The notes: generated by a model from the letters alone, not told the origin. 64,000 nt of DNA from Ceratorhiza oryzae-sativae (GCA_030998015.1 JARWMV010000232.1:2170001-2234000); one strand, 5' to 3'; positions 46,910 to 59,252 are shown, counted from the first letter of the stretch. Numbers and translations are program-made.

Positions 46910-48930
46910 ATGGTCTCCCAGCATCCCGCCGCGAACCACATCTCTGTCAACTGTGCTGAACAAGATGATCACATCGACTCTGTCACAGTCTTCCAGGCGA
47001 ACCGTGCCGAAATCAAGCGAAAAGTCAATCTAGAGCTCAAGGTATAGTACTCCCCGTCTGCCGTCGGGCATTGGCCACGAGAAATAACCTGTCTATTTGC
47101 AGGCGGGTCAAAACCATGTTGACGTAGAGCGTCTTCCGACTTGCATAAACGAGGATTCGATCCGCGTTGATGGCACGGGCAACGCAGTCATTTTCGATGT
47201 TGTTTATCATAGCCCGCATCGCCGACCTCGCCAACCGTCTTCCGATGACGAACACCAGCAGGCTCTTGCCGAGGCTCAGCGGGCGCTCGAATCTCTCCAA
47301 AAGGAACGCGAAGTTGCGGAGGAAGAGTCCAAGCTTCTGGGCTCGTATGGCAAGACCTTGGACAGCAAGAGCATCAGCGTAGAGGATGTTCAAAAGTTCC
47401 TGGATATGTTTAGTTCGCGCCAGATCGCCATAGCGAAGAAGATTCAAGACTTGGATATTCAAATTAGCGGTGCAGAGAAGCTTCATCGCGAAGCCCAGGA
47501 GAAAGTCTATGCAGACATACGAGGAGCAAAGCGCGCAACGAAAATCACGGTGACTGTGCTCGCCGAGACAGATGGCCCAGCGGAACTTGTACTGACGTAT
47601 GGTACGTATGTCATAGCAAACTACTGCTTACAGGAACTAATTTCTATCTATACCAGTCGTATCGGACGCGAGTTGGACACCGCTCTACGATGTACGCGCA
47701 TCCATCGCCAAGTCACCTGATGCGTCCTCCAAGGTTGCGCTCCATTACCGTGCCTCCATCACACAAACGACTGGCGAAAACTGGCCGGACGTAGCACTGA
47801 CGCTGTCGACGGCCTCGCCACAGCTCGGCAGTGATGTGCCTACACTATCTCCTTGGCGGATTGGGTTTCCTGCTCCTCCCCCAACAGTGTTTACGAGATC
47901 TGCTCGGCCCCTTACATTCGCTAAACGGGGATCGCGAGCGCCGCCGATGGACGACACGGACGAGCTTCCGTTTGATTCGGTGGAGACGTCAGGTAATCAT
48001 TATGTGTCTATGTCAGCGGCATACTCGCCCATGGCATTGCGTCAGGCCAAAGTTGTGAGCGCTGGGGTACTCAGTGCATCATTCGGCATACCTGGGCGGA
48101 GTGATATTCCGAGCGACGAGGGTAGCCACAAAGTAGTAATCGCCGTCCTTAGCCTGGGGACTGAACTAGAATGGGTCTGTGTTCCGCGAGAACAGGAGAG
48201 CGTGTTCTTGAGGGTGAGTTCATTTTTTGTTCTCAGGTCAACACTAAGACCTTTTCCCCCTGGGTAACAGTGCAAGGTTGTCAACTCGAGCGAATTTACA
48301 TTGCTCCCTGGAGAAGCTAGCGTGTTCATGGATGATAACTTTGTGTCCAAGAGTCGAATCGAGGTGAGCCCTCCGTTCCCCGACACCAAAGATCGTTTTC
48401 CTAAGTAATACAATTCCCAGCACGTCGCTCCCAATGAATCCTTCAAGACATCTCTAGGCACCGATTCTGCCCTCCGCGTGACTTATCCGTCGGTCCGCAC
48501 TCTGAAACGCACTATCCACCAGTCCAACTTTGCGTTCTTGGCCAAGGACAATAGGCAGTCCGTTGATGGGCATTCTCAACGCATCACGATTCGCAACTCT
48601 CGTCCGGCAACTGTCACCGCACTTCGCGTCGTCGACCATGTTCCTGTCAGCACCGAGGCGCGTATCAAAGTCAATGTTATTTCTCCCAGCGGACTTGGGC
48701 CGATCGACGATACTAGCTCGCACGCCGGCGAAAGCTCGGATGAGAACAAGAACAAGGAGAGGCCATGGACGAACGTACGAAAGGGTGTTAGGGCGCGCTG
48801 GGCCAAGATGGATGTGGGGGGAGAAGGTACAGTAGAATGGGATTGCGAGGTTCAGCCAAACGAAGAGCTAGAATTGGAACTTGCCTGGGAAGTCAGTGCC
48901 CCAGCTGGAGAAAAGTGGCAATCCTTGTAA
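46910..48930 (+). CDS. DUF4140/DUF4139 (mucoidy-inhibitor-A-like) protein, intact copy
   Basis: Conserved fungal protein of unknown biochemical role; related bacterial proteins are called mucoidy inhibitor A. The DUF4140-type N-terminus has HISVNCAEQDDHIDSVTVFQ, ANRAEIKRKVNLELK, and after an intron AGQNHVDVERLPTCINEDSI. A coiled coil follows (AEAQRALESLQKEREVAEEE to FLDMFSSRQIAIAKKIQDLD). The DUF4139 part has ITVTVLAETDGPAELVLTY, VVSDASWTPLYDVRASIAKS, ASITQTTGENWPDVALTLST, TELEWVCVPREQESVFLR, KVVNSSEFTLLPGEASVFMD and the end SQRITIRNSRPATVTALRVV, DVGGEGTVEWDCEVQPNEEL then a stop after KWQSL. All exons stay in frame with GT..AG introns. Two further copies lie at 41425-42373 and 57175-59252. 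No signal peptide, so probably cytosolic. Confidence 0.9.
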
Positions 48931-49088
48931 GATGGTCAGCTTGAGCTGGTTATGATAATGTTCCGAAATTACGTCGCTCCGGTATTTAGTTTATATATAC
49001 ATACACTACGCCTCACATGAAAAAGTGTGAAAATCGTATCCAAGTGTTCCCATTCGAAAGGAACGATCTATACACTTTGACAATCTGC

Positions 49089-51509
49089 TTAATCTTTACC
49101 CCGTGGGGCCGGTTTAAGTCTCCAAGCCGTCGCAAGCAATATGATAGCAAGAATCCAGGCCAAGCCTTTCAAACTTATTGCCGAATATGACTGTGCAACA
49201 ATCGCTCCAATCGCACGTAGTCTGAACGGTTTGACAGGCTCAACCCAATGGGACGTTGCATAAGTGTCAAGCAGAGGTGGCGCTAGTAACGGATGCGCCT
49301 CGGTGTTCAACTAAAAACCCAAGTTAGGGGACTTGAGCGTATTGAGTCAGCCGAGTAATCAAACGACTTACTACCCATTCGTCCAAGTGAATGGTGTTAG
49401 GATCCGCGAACGTCAAGTATAGGTATTTGAGAACTTCGGCAAAGAAGAAGGTTTCGGTCTGGTTGATATACTCATACTGGTTTGTGAATCGCACGTCGTA
49501 TATGCCAACATAGCCGTGCTCCGTCTTACAGTATTTCTCGATACTGGAAAGTGCAGCTTCTGCTCGCTTTTGATACTAACGGAAACCTTAGATGATATCA
49601 ACTGTTATATATGCGCCTCTCACCTTGATGTCTCCTGTTGCACGCCACGCATAGAAGTTGCTCTTGGGACCCGATTCAGCGCATGCACTTCAGAACATAC
49701 CAGAGCTATAAAACATACCTCTATTACTTCTGGCCTCAGGTCATAATATGCCCACTCGGTATCATTATAGGAGTAAAACCCATTCTCCTTGTAGAATGCT
49801 AAATCCATTGGTGTTGGTCGAACTCGCCCTGCCCGGTCCTAGTGTGTTGCAGTTAGCTTGGCTATCGAATGACGCATTTTCGAGAGGCCCACCCCATCAG
49901 GACCAATATAGGCAAAGACTTCGGGACCTAAGCCGGTTCTGTACTATTCGTAAAACGCTGAACACCATGGGGAAATGCAATAAGGTTACTTACGCCGTGC
50001 GCTCGTAAGTATTCCAGCATGTGTCGGCAAGTCTTAACCCATAATGGACGATAGTATCATTATCTGTCAACCGACCACCCATGATCCAGTTTCCTCCTAT
50101 TCGGTATCGTTATAAAACGCGAAGACGTGAAGTCTCGAAACGAGCACTGACCATGGAAACACCCAAGATGAGAGCCAATATGTCGTACTGTTCCGTTGTA
50201 GTGATCCCCGAGGTAGAGTAGGCCTTTGATATCAGTCCCAACGGCTTCCTGCATTAGATGAGCGATCGACGAGTCGACGGCAGTAAGCCAAGTTTTGGTC
50301 CAACGTGGATCGGCATTGTTCGTCATCCGACCGTATTTGATCAGGTACTCAAAATACGAATCTGTACCTCCGCCCCAAGTCTACAGTTGATATTTAATAT
50401 AACTAGCACAAAAATTGATGGGATTCGACGTACTATATATGTACCGTTGGGTTTATTATTGCTTGGATCAACCATTTGAGCAGGCAACCCGGGGAGCGGT
50501 GCGTCCTACCGGTTGCGGTTGGAACTTTCAAGCGTCAAGTATCTCCACGATAGGCTCACCAATAGGGTAATGCGTCGCATCGACTTCTCAGCATACGTAC
50601 GATAAGTCTCGTTTCCGGTATAGTCGCTCAGTCTCGCCCACTCAAGAACAAGGGTTCCAGCAACAGCTAAGGTACGAGTGTTCAAAATGAATCAATGCAA
50701 TAACTTAGGGTAAGTACCTAAGCCCGTCTGATATGCAAAACTATTCAGTCACTACATGCGGAAGCGCTAGTCGGTAAGACTCACTTCTTTGATCCTTGGC
50801 CGATTGGTTGTAAAATTAAGTTCGTTGTATGGTATGTCGTTGTCCCCAACCCATCCATGTACCAACTTGTCCGCCAACTCCTGGGCTTTTTGACTAGCCT
50901 CGAATCTTTCTTGCCGCCAAGTTCGTACGCTGATAGGATCCCTCCGACGTAACGAATTGTGCTTTCGAAAAGCGACACAGTATAATTGGTGCCGCTTCGG
51001 CTAAAATCTATTTCGACAGTGAAATTTATTGCTTCGTCGACGAGATCCTGTTGGACAGAGTATATCATGGGGATTGGCGGCCAGTACATGGATGGCACCA
51101 TACCTTCAGCCCCATTATTTGCATTGTTGACAACGAGTCTACGATCGTCGCACCCCAGCCATTCCGATCTGCAGAATTCTCACTTTCAGCCGTCAAGCAA
51201 GATGAGGGTTGAGCCGAGACTGGCCGTCAATAGACTCTCCATATAGAGGAGCAAGCGAGTCGTGTCCCCAAGCAAAGGTCTTATAATTCCCATAAGCGGA
51301 TTTGAACATATCAACCACACGTTGAGCATTGGCGGAGCATCAGGACTTTGAATCCAGCAACTGAATAATTGAGTGCGACCATATCCATAATTTCCTACTT
51401 ACGGAAGTCTGAGGTCTGGTTTTTGTATGTTACTGGCAAGAGTTGGGTTGGGCGACCCCGCCAAAAGTACAATCACGGAGCAGATACAAGTGCCAATCAG
51501 CTGAAACAT
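49089..51509 (-). CDS. GH47 class I alpha-mannosidase (secretory pathway), with a frame break
   Basis: Processing mannosidase or EDEM-like enzyme trimming N-glycans. The start gives MFQLIGTCICSVIVLLAGSP, a signal peptide or membrane anchor. Then come SANAQRVVDMFKSAYGNYKT and FAWGHDSLAPLYGESID, the family stretch DRNGWGATIVDSLSTMQIMG, LVDEAINFTVEIDFSRSGTN, TVSLFESTIRYVGGILSAYE, AQELADKLVHGWVGDNDIPY, GGNWIMGGRL, NGFYSYNDTEWAYYDLRPEV IES, FFFAEVLKYLYLTFADPNTI HLDEWVLNTEAHPL. A C-terminal hydrophobic segment (LKGLAWILAIILLATAWRLK) suggests membrane anchoring. At about 50895-50910 the frame slips by one base inside a conserved block, with no GT available for an intron. One intron (51169-51224) appears to need a GC donor. 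Many exons; otherwise complete. Confidence 0.8.
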
Positions 51510-51792
51510 AGCTGGCCAAGAAGAGGTGAGCAGATTATTTTGGCCAAAGCTAGCGAGAGCTTGAATAAAAGCCCACAAATCTACAAGAAAGTGAGGACTA
51601 AGTGTGTCGAGGAGAAAGAAAAAAACGTATTTGGAGAATTCTGATGCAGCATAAATTGCCCACCCAACCCTGGGCTGAGCCTGAGTGGGCGGCTAGGCCC
51701 CACCCTACACGTGATCGCACACAGAGCGAAATATGTCTGATTATGGAGTATATACAGTACAGCATTGATGGAATCTACGTTCAATGTGCTTA

Positions 51793-53714
51793 CTAGTTAG
51801 AACCCTTCTTTAACACATATTCCTGGACCCCAGGGCTCATCACAGTCTCTTTCCAGAGCTGCCGCCAAGATAGAGGGTTTCCTCGCTCCCTGCTCATAAC
51901 GACAAAAGAGCCATCGATCCCATAATCGACCAGCTTGAATGGTTCTAGCTCAATTGTGCCCCGGAACTGTTCTTTTCGCCGGTCTAGGCCCCCACTCGGA
52001 ATGAGATGCGGGCTGGATGATCGAGTTTGAATAAAGTTGTTTGGAGGACTTGGCGTATGACACACTCACAATTGCTGTTGTCTGCACCCTTGGCACATTT
52101 AACCCCCTTTGCCTGGAGTGCCCCAACAAGGACCGGCAGGAACTGATCGGGGGGGTTCCGTGCATAGAAGCGGGTCAGGGATGGTGTATATCGCGTTCCA
52201 CCCTGGGTCTGAGACTAACAGAGGGTGTTGCTCAACTAATGGGTGGTCGCATACATATAATCATTACTCACGAAAAGCAGCAAGCTCCGGGTAAACTGTG
52301 TCGCGTTAGTAAGGGTCATCATTTTGTCGTCTTGTTCCCCAGGCTCAGAATCAACATCCATGTCTGCTGACACACCTAACGCAGATGGGTCGGGGGCTGC
52401 AATGTTAAGATCACCTGTTCTTCGGAGGTTTTGTGTCAGACGCTCTGCAAGTGCTTGAGGATTTGCACGGTCAACATGGGAAGGTCTAGCGTAGCTCGTT
52501 AGCGATGACGTGTGTAGCGTCGATATCAACATACAGATTGAACCAAGGATGTACCTTAATTTGGGCTATTGTTGCTCTTTTCTTCGGGGAGATGGTTAGA
52601 ATAGAACGAAGAAACTCTAGCAAAGGGGGTCAAAATCGGTGTTTGTAGTGAATTTCAACCCATCCAATGAACGGCTTACCCAGTGCATCTGAATCAATAT
52701 TATTCCAAGGTGGGTACTGGAATATTTCGCCCCGTGCATAAGATACGAATTCCGGACTGTTGGTGGTAGGCTCGTCCCAAGGGGTATCTAGATTCAGCTT
52801 GAGTTGAGCGGTGGCTCATCATATAGAAGACACTCACTCCCGACCAACAAAGTGAACAATATCACGCCGGTGCCCCAAACATCAACAGGCTCAGCGGCGT
52901 AAGGCTCACTCGTACTAAGCTATTTCAAGCGCTGTTCAATTTAACAATGCAGGGCACGAAATACAGATCACTTGCCTCTGGTGCAACGTACGGCAAGCTT
53001 CCGCATCGCTCGCTCAGCATCCGTGTTCGCTCTTTGTACTTGAATACAGAGCACAGCCCTAACCGAAATCGGCGTTCCCGCTTTTAGACTGTCCAGACCG
53101 AGAGTACTCACCAAAATCGCTAATTTTCAGTCGGCCCTCGACGTTGAGTAGTAGATTCTCCGGCTTAAGGTCACGGTGGCAAACGCCTTGCGAATGAATG
53201 AATTCAAGCCCGGCTATGAGTTGCGAAAAGTAGAATCGTGCGAGATCCAAATCGACACCCACGTCCGGGGCTTTTCGAATACGTGTGGCTATCAAGGCCA
53301 GTTCTAGACTCCGCGAAACGAAAATGCACTCACCGATTTTGTCAAACAAATCGCCACCCGAGGCCAGTTCCAGTAACATGTAAACTCCAGGGACGTATTT
53401 TGAGGAGTCTGCTTCTTCGATGGTCTTTGTCGTTGCCAGACATCAGTGGCCACCTGAAAACAACGCGCCACACGATGCGTACTTACCTTGTAACGATAAA
53501 ACTCAAGGACGTTGACGTGCTTCAGCAACGAATGGACTTTGATTTCCTTCTCAAGGTCCTTCCGCTGGGACGCGGGTGTTTCCGAAGTTATCAGTACAAC
53601 CTTACACGCTGCCGTGGCGCGTGTTTCATAGTTGATAGCTCGAAAGACACGAGAGAAACCACCACCACCTATGCAGTCACGAATAGTGAAGTCTGTGCGT
53701 GTGAGACAGCCCAT
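51793..53714 (-). CDS. CHK1: serine/threonine checkpoint kinase CHK1
   Basis: DNA-damage and replication checkpoint kinase. The kinase domain starts [20 protein letters not shown] with the Gly loop GGGGFSRVF, the ATP Lys in ACKVVL, helix C in [57 protein letters not shown], the catalytic loop [14 protein letters not shown] and DFG in GRLKISDFG. After introns: [59 protein letters not shown]. The linker has [20 protein letters not shown] and acidic [16 protein letters not shown]. The C-terminal regulatory (KA1-like) domain reads [57 protein letters not shown], which is the distinctive CHK1 ending. Many introns. Complete. Confidence 0.9.
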
Positions 53715-53929
53715 CAGTTTTATTCAGATAATTCAATCAGTTGGACGCACTGCCGATCTTGGGATATATTTTCCCTTGGGTATCATCCATGGTGGTTGTC
53801 CAAAGCGCAAGGAACGGTTTCAGGCACGTGACCCAGATTCATCCCAAGCGAGGACCCTCGCTAAGTGACGTATTTAAACCCAGATCGGCTCGGGCCAGCT
53901 CAAACTCACCCGACAAGCTGCCTTGGATC
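53715..53929. promoter_or_regulatory. compact divergent promoter, CHK1 / SurE
   Basis: Only 215 bp between the two start codons, so both genes must be driven from this segment. It contains CACGTGAC (53824-53831) and GTGACGTATTTAAA around 53866-53878, of E-box or CRE-like and TATA-like appearance. Confidence 0.6.
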
Positions 53930-55491
53930 ATGTCTGCGCTCCCCATCCGAGTCCTCATCACCAACGACGACGGACCGCCGTCAAAGGACTCCCCCTACGT
54001 CCTTGGTCTCTATCTCGAGCTAAAGAAGCTAGGCGAGCAACCACCTTGGATCATTCATCTCCGATTAACTTATATAGCTAATTCGCCTAGGTTGGGATGT
54101 CCGAGTGGTTTTACCAGCATCCCAGAAGTCCTGGATAGGTACGCTCCCAAACCCATAAACTTTTCTCATCAACGAATCGTTCTTCCATCACGTAGGCAAG
54201 GCGGTAGGTAAAATGATACTCACCTTCAGGGCACCAGTTTGATTGTTCAACCCCTAGTATGTAATCCGGGATATTATTCATGGCCAGTATTTCTACCCCA
54301 AAGAAGGCAAGTACGCCCAACAGTGAAGTATCATGACAGATAATGACACCAAGCCCTATTTGGATCTAGATGGGTCTGGTGAGAAATGCGATGCGCCTCG
54401 ACCTCTCAAAGATGGCGAAGTTGGAGAATGGATCCTCTTGGAAGGTGTACGTATGGCCTAGCAGCAGATGTTGTTCAAACGCTTACTCGACATACATGAG
54501 ACTGCAGACACCAGCAACTTGCACCAACATCGCCTTGCATAACCTGTATCCAAGCGAAATCGATCTTGTCGTTTCGGGACCCAACTTTGGACGTAATACA
54601 GCGTGTAAGCATATCCACTCCTGTTCCATAAACGAGACCCTTAGCATGCACCTGTCTGTGCGCACCCGACGAACGCACTTGTACCTAATTTGCGCTGGCG
54701 TCAAACAGCCGCATTCACGCTTTCATCAGGCACAATCGGTGCCGCCCTTTCAGGCGCCCTGTCTCAAAAGCGTTCTATTGCACTCTCCTACGGAACATTT
54801 CATCACCCGTCTCCGCCTAAGTACAACCAACCAGCACACCTACTGGCTGCACGAATCATCAAAAGGCTATGGGAAAACTGGGGAAGAGACGCTTCCGGGT
54901 TAAGGCTCAGCGAAGTTGACTTGTACAATGTGAACATCCCAATGGTTGGTGAGTGCATTAGCTGTACCTGACCAGTGTCATTTTCCAAATGTTTATTTGC
55001 GAATATACAGACGCATTACTAGAGCCCGAAGGAATGGAGGTTTGCTGGACTACAATCTGGAGCAACAGCTATGGCAGGGCACGCTTTGACTTGTATTGAG
55101 CCGTTGAAAAGTCGCGCTTACCTACGGACTAGTTATTCAAGCCTCAAAGCGAAACTCACCGACAAATGGCTTCAGCTGGTCCAGACGCTCAAGCGCCATC
55201 CGTCCAATCGACGCCCGCCCAGCCTCCTGCTCCTCTAGAACCTCCCCCCGGCACCAACCCACACGAGATACACACGCCTGCAATACCGTCCATCTTCAAC
55301 GATCCCAATTAGTCTTTACTTTTTCTCCAGAGATGAAAAACCTTGTTTCTCCTCCTCTCGACAAAGTCCCGTACGGGACTGACACTTGGGCCGTACACAA
55401 CAACAAAGCGAGTGTGACCCCGATGCGGGCGACCTTCTGCCCAGGCGGAGAAGGAGAAGAGGCTGTTGCGGGGGGCGTGTGGAAGTGGTAG
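53930..55491 (+). CDS. SurE-like 5'/3'-nucleotidase (acid phosphatase)
   Basis: Metal-dependent SurE phosphatase. The N-terminus MSALPIRVLITNDDGPPSKD has the metal-binding NDDG motif. An intron at 54033-54090, which needs a GC donor (CTAG then GCGAGC), joins LELKKLG to WDVRVVLPASQKSWIG. Later exons give DNDTKPYLDLDGSG, KCDAPRPLKDGEVGEWILLE, GTPATCTNIALHNLYPSEID, LVVSGPNFGRNTA (the conserved SGxNxG), SAFTLSSGTIGAALSGALSQ, KRSIALSYGTFHHPSPPKYN, LRLSEVDLYNVNIPMV and EGMEVCWTTIWSNSYGR. The tail has PGTNPHEIHTPAIPSIFNDP, then FSPEMKNLVSPPLDKVPYGT, DTWAVHNNKASVTPMRATF to a stop at 55491. Between those two tail pieces (55306-55313) the frame is off by one, so either a base is missing or the protein ends at the TAG at 55310-55312. 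Confidence 0.83.
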
Positions 55492-56076
55492 CAACCACCA
55501 AGGATGGAATACAGTGATTCTATGTAGTAGGACAGGTACAGCGGGGAATCATGACTAGAACTAATATCTAGTGGAGCCTTTCCAGATGTTCGTACAATAT
55601 ACCACACGATGTGACCTTGTGTCGGGCTTCAGCACCTAATATATGCGTCAACCCTTGGTGGTATATTCGGTAATGCAAACACGCCGATCGGGACTTTTGA
55701 ATCTCCCAGTTGTGTCAGGGCTTATGGTGCAGTGGTCCAGGCTGTAACTCCCGAGCGGAGAAGATGGGATCAATATGCTGCACCTGATAGTACCCGAGTT
55801 CGAATCCTTCGAGGGTTTGTTTTTACTGTTCGTGCAACAACTGGTTTGGCGAACAAACAAAGCTGCTTTATCTTCCAAACGCATTCCGAATCTGCTGCTA
55901 GCATGAATCCAGCATTTTGAGCATTCTTTGCATGATGGGATTTGGTTTTAAGGGTTCTAGTTAGTTCCTGCTTAACGAGGGCATTGTAGTCTTATATAAA
56001 TAATCAATTATAATAGCAGATACTGATCAAAAGACACCAGAACATAATTGCAGCGAGTAGCGTTTTTCATGATCGT
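55492..56076. other. convergent intergenic region with a SINE-like element
   Basis: Between the ends of SurE and the cupredoxin gene. Apart from the element listed separately, AT-rich spacer. Confidence 0.6.
55718..55826 (+). repeat. tRNA-derived SINE-like element, copy 2
   Basis: A-box-like TGGTGCAGTGG and B-box-like AGTTCGAATCC, close to the RNA polymerase III consensus, separated by about 70 bases and followed by a T run (TTTGTTTTT). It shares its block order with copy 1 at 28116-28222. Acceptor-stem pairing is absent, so this is a tRNA-derived repeat and not a tRNA. Confidence 0.65.
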
Positions 56077-56807
56077 TTACTTTCCCGAAGCAATTGCCTT
56101 ATCCTGGAACTTGTAGAAAGTGTTCCCGTGCTTGGGGGGATTGACCTGTGGGATGAAGGCCGATTAAGGTTATTGATTTGAGCCCCTTTTGGACATAACT
56201 ACTCACGGCAAATACCATCCCGGCTGGACAATGGCCAGTTTGACCGCAGTAGAACCAGTGGGGTTTATCCTGTTAAATTTGTTAGCGTATTATTGAAAAA
56301 TATAACCATTTTTTACTTACGTCGGTCACTTTAAACTTGCGCGTGGGGAAGTGGGATGTCTGAGTAGCAGGGACGGGAACACTGGATAAATGCGTCAAGG
56401 GTTGGAACCACGCTGAACGCCAGGCTACTCACAAACCAGTGCGAAACCCGGTCGGCTCGCCATACGAGTTGACGAGCTTGCTGCAAGGATTATCAAAAGA
56501 GCTTTCCGTCACAGTGTGATTCTTTGGGTGGCTAAAGCGAGCATAGAGGTCAGCATTTGCTCTACGTTCAGACAATGAATGCGCACAATTCAAATTCGAT
56601 ATAATCCCCAACTTTGGCATGCACATACTGTGGGTCGTAGCGGAGCTTACCCCATGCGCCAACGGTGACTTTGTGATTCTTGTTATGATGCCAATTCGAT
56701 CGGAGCTCGAGGCTAGGTTCGCTCTCCTCGAGAGGTGCTCCAGCGACATGTGATACGCAAACGAAAAGTACGAGCGAGGCAAAGACGGTAGAAAAGTTCA
56801 GATACAT
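56077..56807 (-). CDS. secreted cupredoxin (plastocyanin-like) protein
   Basis: Small extracellular blue-copper-fold protein common in fungi. The ATG gives MYLNFSTVFASLVLFVCVSH VAGAP, a signal peptide. Then HKVTVGAWGKLRYDPQYVHA and KVGDYIEFE, and after introns ARFSHPKNHTVTESSFDNPC SKLVNSYGEPTGF (first copper His in HPKNHTV), VPVPATQTSHFPTRKFKVTD, and KPHWFYCGQTGHCPAGMVFA VNPP, providing the Cys, His and Met ligands (C-x4-H-x3-M). The end is FYKFQDKAIASGK. Full set of type-1 copper ligands seen. No GPI tail is visible, unlike some relatives. Precise role unknown; possibly surface redox or copper handling. Confidence 0.87.
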
Positions 56808-57174
56808 GGTTGGGATGGGGGGACTAATTCAACCGGGTGGAGTTGGGTATGTGGTTTGGATATCATTCGGGCAGCGAGCGGTCTATATGTACGTTTTGCA
56901 AGTGCCGAGGCTCAGCAGCATGGTGGCAGAGCACGGTTATATCTGCCTCATGCCCGCAATATATCTCGGGCATGAACTGAACTACAGCGCCTTCTGCCAA
57001 GCAATCACTGGATGGACATGAATGGCTGTGCGGGCTAGGTGCCCGATCAGTGTCCAATCTAAGAATAATTTTCAGGGCAAATATATGGTGCATATATCCA
57101 CAGCCTCGACGTCTCACCATCCGGTTGGATTAAATAATTTTAAGAAGGAATGAATGCAAGCGTGATCGCGCATC
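56808..57174. other. intergenic region
   Basis: 367 bp between two minus-strand genes, expected to contain the cupredoxin promoter. Nothing else recognised. Confidence 0.5.
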
Positions 57175-59252
57175 CTATCTCCATTCTTCACCTACAGGAG
57201 CGTTGACTTCCCAGGATAATTCAAGTTCGGTATCCTCAGTGCCTCCCATATCACAGACCCACTCGATGGTTCCTTCACCACCGACATCCAAAGGGGCCCA
57301 CCTAGCTTTCACGCCCTTGCGCACTTGTACCCACTCTCGAATTTTGCTATTTTGCTTTTCCTTTGCGCCATTCGCAGGTAGCACCACGGGACCAAGGCCA
57401 GGCGGTACAAGCACCTTGACGGTGATGATTGTGTCTGTGCTAACAGGAACTTGATCAAACACGTGGACTTCGGAAGCAGCACTGGATCCCGGGTTGCGTA
57501 TAGTAATGCGTTGAGAGTAAGTGGAAATGTTCTTGTTGGCATCCTCTTTATTGCGGGACAAAAAGGTTGATTGGGGCGTGGTGTGATTTAGTGTGCGCAC
57601 AGGTGGGTACGTTACGCGTAGTGATGGGTCCATGCCGAGAGATATTGTGAAAGCGCTATTGGGGACAACATGCTACATTAAGCGACTAGATGAGGTAGAT
57701 CGGCGCCCTGCAAAGGAAGGGGCGACATACCTCGATACGAGTCTTGGACACAAAATTACCGTTAAGAAAAACCCTCCCTATTCCCGGAAGCAGCATGAAA
57801 TCGCTTGTATTCACGACGTTGCACTTTTTACTGCTATTAGGAACCATTGGGACACATTTATAAACTTGAATCACCTTTAAGAATACTCGCTGCAGCTTCC
57901 TGGGTATGCATATCCACTCTATGGTGGCCTGAAGATACAAAACTTGGATGGCCACCTTGTGGCTAGTTTCATCACTTGGAATGTTGCTGCGCCCTGGGAT
58001 AGCAAGTATGGCATTCAGAGCATCTGCCGATACTGCACGGGCGCCCCGCCAGCGCATGGGCGATGGAGCTCGGATACGTGGCGGCTCGTATGCTGGTGCT
58101 AGGTCTTCGCTACCGCCCCGCGAGAGGGAGCGAGAACGTGATCGATAATGGAGGTGCCGCGACTCGTCCTGAGCCTGCACGATGCGAGCTGGTGAGTGGG
58201 AGCGAGAACGCGATTCGGCCACTTCGCTCATGCTAGCCACTCGACCTGGAGGGGGCGACCATGAACGCATTCGCCCCTGCTGTACACGGTGCAAATGTTG
58301 CACACGCTTGAGGTGCCAAGGTGACAGTGATGGAATGGCGGTTCCCAGTTGAGGAGAAGCTGTAGATAGTGTCAGTTTGACATTCGACCAGTTCTCCCCA
58401 GTCATTTGGGTGATCGAGGCCCGGTAGTTTAGATCGAATTCGAGGACGATTTTCGCGACTTGCTAACAGAGGCATGTACGTCGTAGAGCGGAGTCCAGCC
58501 TGCATTCGAAACCACTACAGAATGGGGCAAGTTTATCGTTAAGTCTTCCAATAGCGGAGTAGAGTATACATACTATAAGTCAGCATAATTTCGGCCGTAC
58601 CATCATTTTCTGTATATACCACCACGGATATCTTGGTACATCGTTTATTGTCGTATTCTCGCTCATAGGCTTTCCTCTTCTCTTCATACTGCTTCTCGGC
58701 CCTAGCGATTTGGAGGTCAAGCTCTTGCAAGCGTTTCGCAACCTCTGATTGACGAGGACCAAACATATCCAGGAATCGACCCATTTCCTCAGTGTCCGTC
58801 ACTTTGTTCACAAACGAGTGTCCATACGAGCTAAGGAATTTAAATTGCTCCCTAGCGATATTGCGATCCTGCTTCAGCGACTCGAGTTCACGATGACAAA
58901 TTGCCACAGGACTGTCGTCTACGAGGGTGATATTTGTCGCACGATTGGAAGCAGGGTCGTGGTATACCACATCGAGGATAACGGCGAGCCCGTTCCCTCT
59001 ACGTGGATAGAATCTTCATGTATGCATGAAGGAAGTTGTTCAATGTCTACTTGGTTTTGCCCTCTCTGCATGTCCCTGGCCTGAGTTGCATTCGTCTTGT
59101 GATAAAAATGACCGTACCTTGAGCTCAACAGCCACACGACGTCTAACCTCGGCCCGGTCGGTTTGGAAGACGGTGACAGCCCTGATTCGATGGTCCTGTT
59201 CAGCCGCGTTGACGGTGATTCTGTGAAAGGTAGGGCTATCTGACTCGGACAT
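57175..59252 (-). CDS. DUF4140/DUF4139 protein, second copy, with a one-base frame break
   Basis: Paralog of the gene at 46910-48930, same exon order. The start gives MSESDSPTFHRITVNAAEQD, HRIRAVTVFQTDRAEVRRRV, then GQNQVDIEQLPSCIHEDSIH VEGTG. Immediately after this, near 58984-58990, one base seems lost: the frame should continue AVILDVVYHDPASNRATNIT but the continuous frame reads PLSSMW instead. The remainder is well kept: coiled coil ELESLKQDRNIAREQFKFLS, FLDMFGPRQSEVAKRLQELD, KISVVVYTENDGTAEIMLTY, ASITQMTGENWSNVKLTLST, an Arg/Ser-rich insert (SRSRSHSPARIVQAQDESRH LHYRSRSRSLSRGG) absent from the other copy, IPGRSNIPSDETSHKVAIQV and the end LDVGGEGTIEWVCDMGGTED to GEEWR. Either a young pseudogene or a consensus error. 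Confidence 0.82.

Noticed and set aside
54091..54130. tRNA-Ser/Leu-like 5' half (GGGATGTCCGAGTGGTT)
   Set aside because: It encodes WDVRVVLPASQKSW of the SurE protein in frame and no matching 3' half follows.
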